64,000 nt of DNA. It comes from Dimorphilus gyrociliatus. Its lineage: Eukaryota > Annelida > Polychaeta > Dinophilidae. This document shows positions 22,311 to 32,382 of the stretch, piece after piece. A model generated the notes under the pieces. The model did no database searches and was not told the origin of the DNA. It worked only from the letters and a program-made list of their open reading frames with translations. Made by a program: the position numbers and the translations under genes. Numbering within the stretch: position 1 is the first letter of the stretch; each line of letters starts with the position of its first letter. The DNA lies in the NCBI GenBank assembly GCA_904063045.1, contig CAJFCJ010000044.1:1-64000 (forward strand). Reading direction: 5' to 3'.

Positions 22311-22920
22311 GATGCTGCAAGAATTGCGATAACAAAAATCCCTTCTTTAAAATGGTTAGGCCCATACCGAATAACAAAAGTCAATCATCAAAAGTGGATA
22401 TATGAAATACAAATGGATGATAATACATGCAAGTTGGTACATGGTAGCAGATTAAGACTAGCCAATGAATCTAATAAGTTGGAAACAGGGAAAGAAGCAA
22501 CAACAATCTTTCACCTTGTGGAGAAGGAAATAACACACCTCCAATATCTTTCTCAGGTAGAAGGAAGAAATGACTTCCAATTCCGTTTGAAGAATCAAAA
22601 AGGCCAAGAAGTCATTGCCTTGTGTGACACAGGAGCATTGAGATCCTTTATTACTGAAAAAGAAATCAAGTTAATGGATGTTACAATTATGGATAAAGAA
22701 ACAATTGGCTTACCAATTATAACTTCAGCTGATGGGAAAGCTTTAAAGCAAAAGGAAGCGTAAAGCTGAATATCCAATTTGCTGGAGAAAGTATGGAACA
22801 AGAATTTATAGTTATGGAAAATCTAGACATAGCAATAATACTTGGTTGTGATTTCCTACAAACTGTGGGAGCAAACCTCAATTTTGAAGCTAAACAGTGT
22901 TCTCTCAAATTTGATAGAAG
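22255..22920 (+). pseudogene. GPY/F module fused to aspartic protease domain
   Basis: One open frame (22255-22763) runs from the integrase GPY/F module (WLGPYRITKVNHQKW) straight into a retropepsin-like N-terminal half with the catalytic triad in VIALCDTGALRSFIT (22610-22655). A one-base frame change near 22740 is followed by the second half with the flap/C-terminal signature IAIILGCDFL (22828). Retropepsins cleave Gag-Pol and normally lie before RT; here the domain lies after integrase and before Env. The same reading frame as the second half continues through the acidic linker and Env. Whether the frame change is decay or programmed cannot be told from one copy. Confidence 0.65.
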
Positions 22921-22949
22921 GAAAGGGAACCTGGCTGAAAGAATAAGGC

Positions 22950-23562
22950 AACCTCAACTAAACAAAGTCACTATAGCCATGATGGGACAGCATGACTCTT
23001 CATCAGAAAGTTCAGATAGTGATGACTCAGAGATGGAAGTTACTAATTCTGATACTGGTTATGACACCAGCAATACTTTCAAAACAGACAGTAATTACAG
23101 TCTCAATGAACCTTCAAGCTCATCTGAAAGTGATGACACAGAAACAAATAATGAACTGGATCAAAATACAGATTCAGAGGCAAACATTATCTCTGATAGA
23201 GAAGATGAAATATCTAGTTCAGACGATGAGTCAATAATTATTGAAAGCGAAATTATTGATATAACCCATTCGGATAATGAGTCAATAATTATTGAAGGTG
23301 AAATTATTGACATAACCCATTCAGATAATGAGTCCCTCATAGTGGTAGATTCATCCCAAGATGAGAAAGAAAATACAAGTGACACAGACAATGAGTCAGT
23401 CATATTGTTAGATGAGACTAAAATCATCTCTGAACAATTAGATTCCCAACAAGAAGTGGAACCACAATATATAGAGTTAGAAGATGGAATAACTATCAGA
23501 GTGGAACAACAACACAAAATTTTCAACCATTCAACTATAGCCAACACAGGAAGAGCTAACAT
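22950..23562 (+). other. Acidic Ser/Asp/Glu-rich linker
   Basis: In frame with both the protease end and Env, about 200 residues are dominated by Ser, Asp and Glu. They include a 22-residue unit repeated twice (DESIIIESEIIDITHSDN-type, 23227-23330). It has no cysteines and is probably unstructured. A possible splice acceptor (CCAACACAG near 23550) lies just before the Env start. Confidence 0.6.
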
Positions 23563-25981
23563 GAAACAGATGTTGTGGCTTCCACTAGTGATGACTGTAA
23601 TGGTGATCTGTGGCTGCATCCACTCAATAACAGTCCCAAAACCATCCTACCAAGGTGCCCATGTTACAAGTGCAAACATTACCTTAACATTTAAACCACC
23701 GTTATACTTTTGTTCTAACCAACTACCAAGCCAGGCATTTGATCTAGCAGATGAGCCAACTTGTAATATAGAATCACAAGAAACCAAGACAATTACAGCT
23801 GATATCTATGAATTGAACTTGGAAGAAATTGAAACAAGAGCAGTAAAATGTCAAGTGTATCTAAGAACTAATTTTTACACTTACTATTTCTTTGGAGCAA
23901 AGAAGAGGAGAATTGTTAACTCAGTTATCAAAGTAACTCATGATCAATGCAGACAGATGGTAAAAGACAAACGATCTTTTCAAGGAAAACCTTTAATGGT
24001 GAAAAGAAACACTTGGATCCACCAAGATCAGTTTCCTGCTGCCTACACATGGCCAACAACTACCAAGGTGCTGGAATACACCACAATTATCCAGTTTGGC
24101 AAAGCATATTGGCAACCTCCTAATATGAAAATTACAACTAATCTGGACTACCTGGAAGATTGTTTACCAGGGCAGTCCTATTGTGAGACAGAAGAGGCAA
24201 TTATTGTCTTTAGAAACCTCAAGAATAATTACACACTTGGGCAACAATCACCATGGATAAAAATTAGCAACAGAATTAGTTGTATCAAATTTGCTGGTCA
24301 CTATTCTTCTCCAGGGTATTCTATTCTGGACATCCCTTATCAAGATAAGTTCATTGATGGAATTGGTGGTCCTGGAACAAAAGTACTAGTACCACTGGAG
24401 GAACAGAGTTTAATACAGGAAACAAGCAAGGAACACCTATACAATTTGCTACAATATCAGAAGATTGGCAAAAATGAAGAAAAACGACTATTAAACTATC
24501 CCAATAAAGTTAAAGAACAAATTATACTATACAAGCGAAACAACCCCTTACCAAGTCTTAACCAATGGTACAGAGAAACAAACACAAAGTATAAACTAAT
24601 GAGAAATAAAGGCACACTCAAGGAAGTTGTGATATATCATCTACAACAACCCATTAGTCCAGCTTACTGGGAGCTGGATAACTATTATATCCAAGAAATG
24701 CTGCAAGCAGTCAATTGGACAAGGGCAACAAGACAATCTGTCACGATTTCAAAATATGTATACAGTGAGAAAAGAATCAAAAAGAAGGTATTACCAACAT
24801 TGGGCATATGGTATAAAGGACCACCAGCCAGAGAATTTAAGATTACCTATGAAGGAATTTATTTTACTCTACACATGAGAATGGCTAAAAAGCAGATGAA
24901 GAAGGAAGCAAAACTGAAACATAAGATAAGTAAAAACCCATACCACAAATTCCCATTGGAAATGAGAGAAGCTGCCCAAACATCTACCTTACTACATGGT
25001 ATTGATTCAAATTTTAAGAATTTAAAAAAGTTTACCCAACAGCTGTCAAGTCTTCTCTGCAATCAATTTGTTCAAAGAAGCAGAATGATGGCATTACTAG
25101 CAAATTTGGATCCTCAATTGACCACAGTGTTAACAAATGAGTTGGGAATGCACAGTAGTCAGATGGGAGAATTAGCTATAATTAAACAATGTTCACCAAT
25201 AGCCTCAACAGAAGTAGTTTGTGACTTAAGCATGATAAAAAAGAATAACAAATGTTCTCAATTTTTACTTGTCACCATGAACAACCTGCTTTTCCAAGTA
25301 GAACCAGTTACTCATGTTTTACAGCAAGTCAATCCTGAAGAGATTACCTATAATGAGTGTAAGTCTAACAAGTTATTCTACAAAACAACTCACAACCCAT
25401 TAAATCCTATAAGAAACCAACCAATGAAAGACAAAACGTATGTGTATTATTCAGAAAGAGGATGCAGATTTCACACTGTGTCTGCAAAATCCATGCAGTT
25501 ACATATCCACAATCACCTTTCTGAACCAAAAATTGAAATTGCCAGATTAGCTGATCTACTCCACCATGGGGTAAAGAAGGATATTGCATACCAGCACTCA
25601 AAAATTAAGCAAGTTATCAGTTCACTGGAACAGAAGCAGGCAAGGTATGATAACATGGTCACTGTTGCAGAGAAAAATGGCATTGTACCCAATTTATCTG
25701 GAATTAAACAGTTTTTCCATAGTTGGTACTATAAACCTGGGAAAACACTTTATGTTATCATATGAAATATTTGTTTGAGTATTGTAGTGTCAATGGTATG
25801 TATCATCATTTTCAACTATATTATTGGAAGAAGAAAACAAAGAGAAGAAATTGCTACCCCAAGTGAGAGCACAGATAACTCTCCTGAAAACCCAAAACTA
25901 ATGAAACAAAGTTGTAGCTTTAGTCAACATCAAACTAATGAAGAAGAACAACCACCTGTAATTCTCATTAAATCAAGATGA
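23563..25981 (+). pseudogene. Retroelement Env glycoprotein, one internal stop
   Basis: Starts at an internal ATG giving the signal peptide MKQMLWLPLVMTVMVICGC. Shared motifs with the minus-strand copy are FDLADEPTC, NFYTYYFFGAKK, YLEDC, IPYQD and GGPG. A basic cluster near 24770 could be a host-protease cleavage site between surface and fusion subunits. A TGA at 25763-25765 falls at the start of the membrane anchor; the same frame continues through a hydrophobic helix (SIVVSMVCIIIFNYIIG) and a cytoplasmic tail to 25981. There is no other break across about 800 codons. Expression from a spliced subgenomic RNA is inferred. Confidence 0.7.
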
Positions 25982-25995
25982 AGGGACTCATCTTC

Positions 25996-26012
25996 ACAAA
26001 GAAGGGGGAAGT
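25996..26012 (+). other. Polypurine tract of plus-strand element
   Basis: AAAGAAGGGGGAAG lies directly before the TG that opens the LTR, as expected for the plus-strand primer. Confidence 0.7.
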
Positions 26013-26647
26013 TGTACAACTTTGGTTATATTTTACATGCTTGAACTCTATTATTTTATGCAACATATACATGTACATCTTAAAACCTACGCAAGAAAAT
26101 GCTATAACATTGGCCAAACATAAGTCTGATTTGTCAGCTTGAAGGCTCATCTTTAATTACCAATAAAGGTTTGGCCAAGTTATAATTTAATTAACTTGCC
26201 TAGGGTGTGGCCAAGTTATAATTCAATTAACCTTCCTAAATGTTGAACCTTGTAACATCCTGTTACTAAAGATAAATATGAACTACACATTTCGGCAACT
26301 GTAAAGTGATGATTGGATGTCAGAGACAAACCTCAAAGTATATAAATCCTCATTATTCTCATTTGGCATGCAGCTTCCATCTGGACCCAAGGACCTGGGA
26401 AAATCATCTGGAAACAACCTCCACTGGAACCATCCATCTACTCCTCAACATTGGAAGACAGTTTGGTAATTTGGCAACCTGCTATTACAAACTATCTACT
26501 CTGCTATTGAACTCTCATATTGTTACTTGCTTAAGTATTATTATTGCGAATAAACCATTTTAATTTAAACATTTGTTTAAAGGTTCGAGTAGAACCAGTA
26601 TTGTTATAACTTGCAAACGCATAGATTTTGCCAGCAAGAGCAGTACA
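26013..26647 (+). repeat. LTR-B, 3' LTR
   Basis: 635 bp, opening TGTACAACTTTGG and closing GCAAGAGCAGTACA, so the ends form a short TGTAC...GTACA inverted repeat. A TATA box (TATATAAA) is at 26339-26346 and a polyadenylation signal (AATAAA) at 26549-26554, defining U3-R-U5. Other copies: 31494-32090, 39102-39735 (reverse) and 48240-48636. Confidence 0.85.
26339..26346 (+). promoter_or_regulatory. LTR-B core promoter TATA box
   Basis: TATATAAA, conserved at 31820-31827 and 39402-39409 in the sister LTRs. Transcription would start about 30 bases downstream, giving an R region that ends after the AATAAA. Confidence 0.6.
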
Positions 26648-26830
26648 CCACAACTGACTGTACAACAGCAAAAATAAATGACAGTAATATTAAGGAAGAT
26701 GAAGCATCACCAAAGAAGAAGAAAAAGTTTACCTTTATATCTAAAAAAAATAGAAAAGAAAACAACAGTCTTAATAATTAAAAAAGAAATTAACATTTTT
26801 TTGTATTTTATATTATTGTATTTTACAATG
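26648..26830 (+). pseudogene. 3' tail of a family X acidic gene
   Basis: Directly after the LTR the frame reads NDSNIKEDEASPKKKKK, and an adjacent frame gives VLIIKKEINIF. This resembles the C-terminal MIIKREINNLTLN of the gene at 29164 and TIIIKGKIRILSKK at 32383. The LTR seems to have replaced the rest of the gene. Confidence 0.4.
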
Positions 26831-27055
26831 AAATTTCAAATTGCCATCAAATAGTTTGAAATGAAAAAAAATAGTTAATTTGTAATGTTAACACATTTTA
26901 AAATTTTGGAAAAAAGATACACTTAATAATATCCTATTAGCTTTATTTGCCAAAACTGAACTGTTGAAAGTTTTAAGAAATTAATCAAAAAAATGTTTTT
27001 TTTTTCTTGAGGAAGTTGTATATTACAAATATTCATTGTATCTTTTTTAGCAACA

Positions 27056-27370
27056 TTAAAATGGTTGAAAATTCCATTGCTGTAAATTATTTTCAAGCAG
27101 TATATCCTTAAGATTAATAATTACATTAAAAGTAATTATAGCTCTAACAATTCTTTGTTCCAATACAGAAGTTTCCTGGAAGTTGCTGCAATAATTTTCC
27201 AATTCATAGTATTTTGTCACCAGATAATTTCTCATTATTACAGCCTTTGGACATAAAAAGGTGTCATAAAGTAGTATATAGATTGCATTATCAAATGTAT
27301 CCAATGTATAAATTGAGAAAATCTGTTCAGCAAAGTAAGACATAAAATTCAAAACTTCCTCAATATCCAT
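27056..27370 (-). CDS. Family X small protein, hypothetical
   Basis: 104 codons from a true ATG, single exon, minus strand. The product is rich in Phe, Ile and acidic residues, with a pattern FxxxIF/YxLYDTFLCPKAVIMRNYL and FNVIINLKDIL. The 27670-27999 gene shares it (ILYDEFFCPRVKGMRKFL, FNVIIDIKKVF), so the two are paralogues. No signal peptide, membrane segment or known domain was seen. It is the first of three such genes in a row, next to the larger family X genes. Function unknown. Confidence 0.55.
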   Translation of the reverse strand: MDIEEVLNFMSYFAEQIFSIYTLDTFDNAIYILLYDTFLCPKAVIMRNYLVTKYYELENYCSNFQETSVLEQRIVRAIITFNVIINLKDILLENNLQQWNFQPF

Positions 27371-27669
27371 TTCTGTTTTAATTTTTTAGAGTTTACCATC
27401 TGACCCCAAATTGTTGACTGATCAGGAAATTGCTTTTTACACTCTTTTGTAAAATATTTTTTAGCATACAAAGCACTCTGATTTGTTAAAGAAATGAACT
27501 CAATTTATTTTTTTTATTGAAAATTATCACCAATTTTAAAAGACTATTAATAAAACAGAAGAACACTGTGTTGAAACTAAATTAAAAAATGATTCAAATT
27601 TTTTCAGAAATTTTTGATTTGTAAGATACAGAAAAAATAATATCAACACTGATTGACCAAATACAACTA

Positions 27670-27999
27670 TCACATACAATCAAAGAAATCTTCAGTTATC
27701 TGCTCCATTCCATATTCATTGAAAACTTTCTTTATATCAATAATTACATTAAACTTTACAATGGACTTGCCAATTCTCTCCAGTATTTCAATAGGCCATT
27801 CAAATGTATTAAGTATGATGTGATTGAACTTTTGAATTAAGAATTTTCTCATGCCTTTCACTCTTGGGCAAAAGAACTCATCATAGAGTATAGAAAAAAC
27901 TGGAATTTCAAATCTACCAACATGATAGAATGAGAAAAACAGATCACAAAAGTTTTCCATATGGCTTATAATATTTTCTATATTCACTGAAGTATTCAT
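27670..27999 (-). CDS. Family X small protein, hypothetical
   Basis: 109 codons from ATG, single exon. Clear paralogue of the 27056 gene: both have an N-terminal amphipathic helix, the LYDxFxCP motif, a MRxxLxxK basic patch and a C-terminal FNVIIxIKxxxxE/N block. Conservation of these blocks between two tandem copies supports real coding. No known fold is recognised. Confidence 0.58.
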   Translation of the reverse strand: MNTSVNIENIISHMENFCDLFFSFYHVGRFEIPVFSILYDEFFCPRVKGMRKFLIQKFNHIILNTFEWPIEILERIGKSIVKFNVIIDIKKVFNEYGMEQITEDFFDCM

Positions 28000-28486
28000 C
28001 TAAACACAAAAAATTTTTAGAAATACACCTTGCAATTAATAATAAAATCTTACTTGTTAATAAAATATTACAGCCCCTCTTCAACAGTTTGATGGCTAAT
28101 GACTTTAAAGCTATAAAATATTGAAAACAGAGGGAGCCACAAGAACTTTAGTGATATTTTTTCTTTTGCAATTAATGAATTTTTTAAAAATATTTACATG
28201 TATCTTTATTTAATGGGCTTGATATTGCCATTTAATTGTTTTTTAATTTTCCCAATAATAAAGAATACTCTTTTTTGTAGGATAAAATAAGATTTTCATG
28301 TGCTTTTTTTCAAATATTATATTTCTTTTAAGACTAACAAAAAATCAAAAAAATAACAGATTTTTTTACACTTTAGCTAAATTCTAAAAAAATGTAGACT
28401 TGTTGTAACAATTTTTTTCACAATATCAAATAAAAGTTGCAGTGGTAACTTCAAAGTTATAGGATGAATTTTCTTGAAAACAAAGT
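28000..28486. other. Intergenic between small family X genes
   Basis: AT-rich, with T-runs and no open frame of interest. Confidence 0.5.
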
Positions 28487-28870
28487 TTAAGAGAATAATT
28501 CTTCAGGCAAATGTTCAGATCCACTTTCATTTAAGAAATCTTCCATATATCTTACATTATTAACACTGTAGAACATATCATATATTTTATCCAACATTTC
28601 CACTGAAACATCCTTATCATCTAAATAGAATAAAAGATCAACAAGTGCCTCTTCAGTACATATTAAAGAATCACATATTGTAGAATAGAAATAGTCTGTT
28701 TTTTCCATATTCAAAAAATCATTTCTTGAATAATTAGCAACAATCCAATTTAAATACTCCTGGGTCTTTTCAAGGAAGTAATTACTGAAAGATAGCAACT
28801 GACTGTCAGACATTTTTCTATGCAACCTTTCTATGGGAATTTGAAAATTGAAATGCAAAGCAACACTCAT
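28487..28870 (-). CDS. Family X small protein, hypothetical
   Basis: 127 codons from ATG at 28868-28870. It has the same general layout as the two neighbours (helical, acidic, YFYSTICDSLICTEEALVDLL corresponding to their LYDxFxCP region, then a C-terminal block) but is more diverged. Upstream on this strand is TTGTGGGAAA (28924-28933), a motif also found upstream of the plus-strand genes at 29164 and 32383. No known domain. Confidence 0.52.
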   Translation of the reverse strand: MSVALHFNFQIPIERLHRKMSDSQLLSFSNYFLEKTQEYLNWIVANYSRNDFLNMEKTDYFYSTICDSLICTEEALVDLLFYLDDKDVSVEMLDKIYDMFYSVNNVRYMEDFLNESGSEHLPEELFS

Positions 28871-28879
28871 TTTCTGGAA

Positions 28880-28906
28880 AAGGAGGAGGAGGAGGAGGAG
28901 GAGGAG
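28880..28906. repeat. (GGA)n microsatellite
   Basis: Nine GGA units just upstream of the minus-strand gene start, lying in its 5' untranslated region. Confidence 0.85.
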
Positions 28907-28923
28907 CCTAGCTCATATGCCTT

Positions 28924-29008
28924 TCCCACAATATTTTTACATTTTATAAATGTCAAGATTATATAATGATAAGATAAAAGATAGAAAGTGATAAGGTTTT
29001 GTGGGAAC
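28924..29008. promoter_or_regulatory. Divergent promoter region with TTGTGGGAA motifs
   Basis: TTTCCCACAA at 28923-28932 (minus orientation) and TTGTGGGAA at about 29000 (plus orientation) sit between the divergent genes 28487-28870 and 29164-30117. The core TGTGGGAA fits the known consensus for CSL/Su(H)/RBPJ, the Notch-pathway DNA-binding protein. The match is short and the role is inferred. Confidence 0.3.
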
Positions 29009-29163
29009 CCAACCTTTTTCCATTAAAGAATAAAAAAGTTATTACCCAATACAAGTAGCTGTCAACATTTTTATTAAATAAACATTCTCATGACAGTTAT
29101 GCAATAGCAGACAAGAAAAGTTATTATCCTCTCATTTGTCTTAAAGCTCTTGAAGAGGAGAAG

Positions 29164-30117
29164 ATGGCATCTAATGGTCTAAAGTGGTTTATGCCAGAAA
29201 ATTTTGGAACACTTTGTAAAACAAGAAAACTTCTAAGGGAGCAGTTGAAGTATATTTATAATATACATTATAATGTTAATACATTTAAAGGTAATGTTCT
29301 TTGGGGAGACTTTAATTACTTTTCCCTTTTAAAAATATTAATAACATAAATTTTAACAGAATTTGAGGATAAAGATGAAAAGAGTTTTAACTTTGATCAA
29401 ATCAATTTAATTGGTGATGTAGGAGTTAATGACTTTAAGAATATGGGGATTAATCCTTTTATTAAGAGTTTTTACAAACTGGAAGAACTAAAAGAGCAAT
29501 TCAAAATTGATAAAATAAATTTTTATCAGAACCAACTGAATTTAGAAATGTATCCTCAATTAACTCAACTAATTAATGTTGTGGATGAAGAAAAAGATTT
29601 TAATGAAGTTTTAAAATCTATCAGAAATTTAACAATTCATGAAAATGAAAATAAGTTTAGCAAGTTAACAAAAGATAAACAAGACTCTTTATTTCAAGAC
29701 TTGGAACAAAATCTTTGGGATATATTTTATAAATTAAAAAATGACAAAACAAGTGATAGAGAGGAAATGGAAGAAGAATCTCAAGAACAAAACAACAATT
29801 TGGTAGAAGATGATGATGATGTTGAATATATTGAAATGGAAATTGGTCAAACTGTTGGAGCTAATGGAGAAGAGAAAGAGGAAGAACAAGTTGAGGAGGA
29901 TGAGGATAGTGAAGATGAGGATAGTGAAGATGAAGAGGAAGATACTGAAAATGAGGCAGAAAGAGAAGATGTTGAGAAGAAAACAATTGTGTATTATGAT
30001 ATTGGTGATAGTGATGATAGTGATGATAGTGATAGCAATGATGATGAAGAATTAGAAAAAGATGCAGATTTCAGAATGATAATTAAAAGAGAAATCAATA
30101 ACCTCACTCTAAATTAA
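29164..30117 (+). CDS. Family X acidic protein, two exons
   Basis: Exon 1 is 29164-29290 and exon 2 is 29360-30117, with a 69-bp intron (phase 1) and clean splice sites, giving 294 residues. The N-terminal half (FIKSFYKLEELKEQFKIDK ... VVDEEKDFNEVLKSIRN) is related to the N-terminal part of the minus-strand gene at 41563-41868 (VIKEEKEFKEILDLCEKN). From residue 190 there is a long Glu/Asp tract with DSDD repeats, then a conserved C-terminal DFRMIIKREINNLTLN, also at the end of the 32383 gene. The acidic tract and lack of a signal peptide suggest a nuclear or cytosolic protein. Function unknown. Confidence 0.6.
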
Positions 30118-30277
30118 CTTGATTAAAATGTTTTTCAATTGTATTGTTTATTTTGAAAAAAAATTAGTACTTTTTTTTTTAATTGTATTTTGTAATATTC
30201 TTTTTTCTTTTAATGTAAAAAATACTGTTTAAATTAGATTACAAATAGTTTGTTATATTTCAAAAAAAATAAACACA

Positions 30278-31087
30278 TTACTTTTGAAATTTTAATACCA
30301 ACTTTAAACATTCATCAAAGAAAATTTTTTGTGTTTTATCTGAAAGATCATATGATTTTTTACTAACAAAAGGATAATCAAAGTAGCCCAATCCTTCTAA
30401 ATTTGTAAAGTTAACAACAATAATTTTTTTCCTTTTTAAAATTTCAATCAAATGTTGACTTTCATCACTTAACTTTTTCTTTGTAAATGGAATGCAAATT
30501 ACAACTTTTTTTCCTTCCTGTAAACATTTGCTTACTGTTTCAAGACATAACTTATTTAAATCATACAATGATTTTACATATATAAATACATAGCTAAATG
30601 TCATTTTCCAACAACTTAAAATTGTTGATACAACATTAAAATTTAATTCATGAATATTAATTGCAAAGAAATCTAAATTGCATTTAAATTTGATTGGAAT
30701 TTGATGAAGATATTTAAATGAAATTGAACTAAGTGTAAAATCATTTAAAATTATTACATCTGAATTTATATCTATGTTTGGAGGGTGACATTTGATACAA
30801 TTAATTGCTTCTTCTTCATTGCTAAAATAGTTTTCTTTTCTATGTAACAATTTCCTTATTTCAGTAATTTTTTCATTGTCAATTCTTCTATTAAAAACAT
30901 GAGCATTGAATGAAAAACTATAATCATCTGTTATCTCCTTTAATAATTCAATAATTGGTTTATTGTTAGAATCATTTCTGTCTGTTGATGTGGTTGGTAA
31001 CTCACAATTATCCTCATCCTCCTCTTCAAACATATCTCCATTTTCATCCATCAAAAATTTGGGTGGTGAGTAAGTTTCTGGATCCAT
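30278..31087 (-). CDS. Family X mid-size protein, divergent member
   Basis: About 269 codons from the ATG at 31085-31087; the frame stays open upstream with non-ATG codons. The N-terminus is acidic, followed by a DDYSFSFNAHVFNRR segment like SNYSFSKGKLEKH of the 34656 gene. The C-terminal half keeps the family order: a DVIILNDFTL strand (others: DYTILTDQFV), a segment LDFFAINIHELN (others FCIEKL), an IL..W...F.YVFIYVKS segment (others NILIYLKN), and a final block. The alternating strand/helix pattern suggests an alpha/beta fold, possibly with LRR-like repeats. Single exon, no known domain. Confidence 0.55.
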   Translation of the reverse strand: MDPETYSPPKFLMDENGDMFEEEDEDNCELPTTSTDRNDSNNKPIIELLKEITDDYSFSFNAHVFNRRIDNEKITEIRKLLHRKENYFSNEEEAINCIKCHPPNIDINSDVIILNDFTLSSISFKYLHQIPIKFKCNLDFFAINIHELNFNVVSTILSCWKMTFSYVFIYVKSLYDLNKLCLETVSKCLQEGKKVVICIPFTKKKLSDESQHLIEILKRKKIIVVNFTNLEGLGYFDYPFVSKKSYDLSDKTQKIFFDECLKLVLKFQK

Positions 31088-31365
31088 AATGTTATGTGTA
31101 ATGTATTCCTTTAACAGAACAATACTTAATATCACAGTTTAAATTTATACATAATGGAAGTAGTCATATTCAGTTTCACACATAAACTTCTTCTATTACA
31201 TAATAAAATCAAATTTAACAAAAATATTCCCATGAGAAAATTAATTAAGGAAAGGGTTTTTCTTAAATAAAATATAAATGCTAATTAGTTGAACAGTAGT
31301 TGTAACTCCCAATTAGATACTTTTCCATAAGTCACATTTTTATTAATATACAATTTCGTCACAAA

Positions 31366-31493
31366 AACCTTAAATTTCTTATTAATTGTCACAGAATATT
31401 CAAATTTGGTACAATAAAGGATAATATTACGCTGATCTCAAATCTTTTTCCAGAATTCAATTATCTTTTATGGTTCAAGAGTTATGGCGCTAT
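31366..31493. repeat. Satellite S unit, cut by LTR insertion
   Basis: Part of one 183-bp unit (CAGAATTCAATTATCTTTTATGG, TTCAAGAGTTATGGCGC) that stops at the first base of LTR-B. Confidence 0.7.
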
Positions 31494-32090
31494 TGTACAA
31501 CTTTGGTTATATTTTACATGCTTGAACTCTATTATTTTATGCAACATATACATGTACATCTTAAAACCTACGCAAGAAAATGCTATAACATTGGCCAAAC
31601 ATAAGTCTGATTAGTCAGCTTGAAGGCTCATCTTTAATTACCAATAAAGGTTTGGCCAAGTTATAATTTAATTAACTTGCCTAGGGTGTGGCCAAGTTAT
31701 AATTCAATTAACCTTCCTAAATGTTGAACCTTGTAACATCCTGTTACTAAAGATAAATATGAACTACACATTTCGGCAACTGTAAAGTGATGATTGGATG
31801 TCAGAGACAAACCTCAAAGTATATAAATCCTCATTATTCTCATTTGGCATGCAGCTTCCATCTGGACCCAAGGACCTGGGAAAATCATCTGGAAACAACC
31901 TCCACTGGAACCATCCATCTACTCCTCAACATTGGAAGACAGTTTGGTAATTTGGCAACCTGCTATTACAAACTATCTACTCTGCTATTGAACTCTCATA
32001 TTGTTACTTGCTTAAGTATTATTATTGCGAATAAACCATTTTAATTTAAACATTTGTTTAAAGGTTCGAGTAGAACCAGTATTGTTATAA
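31494..32090 (+). repeat. LTR-B copy, 3'-truncated
   Basis: Nearly identical to 26013-26610, with TATATAAA at 31820-31827, but it lacks the last ~38 bases. No internal element sequence flanks it, so it is a solo LTR or remnant. It lies about 290 bp upstream of, and in the same direction as, the gene at 32383. Confidence 0.8.
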
Positions 32091-32382
32091 TTCACTGTCA
32101 TTGCAACATGGACAATGTTAACTTTGACTAAGAAAAGCCCTCTCATGACTGCTATCAGTATTATTATATAACTGAAAGATAAATGATAGAAAAATAGTTG
32201 TTTTTCTTGTGGGAACCAAATTCCTTACATGAAAAAATTTAATAACACATTGCCCAATACAAGATGCTGTCAACTGTTTTCAAAAGAATTATTCACATGT
32301 CAATTATGTAATTGCAGAGGATATAAAACAATCTACAAATGTTTTGCTTCATCATTCACATTCAAACACTTGACAGAAAAAG

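Larger units (their letters stand above)
20349..26647 (+). mobile_element. Ty3/gypsy-type env-bearing element, 5'-truncated
   Basis: Order from left: end of reverse transcriptase, RNase H, integrase, GPY/F module, aspartic protease-like domain, acidic linker, Env, purine tract, 3' LTR. The 5' LTR, gag and most of RT are missing or in the gap. The LTR family is that at 39102-39735, which still has a primer-binding site and gag. Several frameshifts in pol show this copy is inactive. Confidence 0.75.

Noticed and set aside
22992-23619. Alternative frames in the acidic linker (plus 22992-23237, minus 23161-23619)
   Set aside because: Shadows of a Ser/Asp/Glu-rich coding tract.
26306-26563. 85-codon frame repeated in each LTR-B copy as a gene
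   Set aside because: It lies wholly inside the LTR, spans the TATA box and the polyadenylation signal, and starts with GTG. Sequence identity of the LTRs explains its conservation.
29810-30055. Met/Lys-rich frame overlapping the acidic tract
   Set aside because: Out-of-phase reading of GAT/GAA repeats of the 29164 gene.
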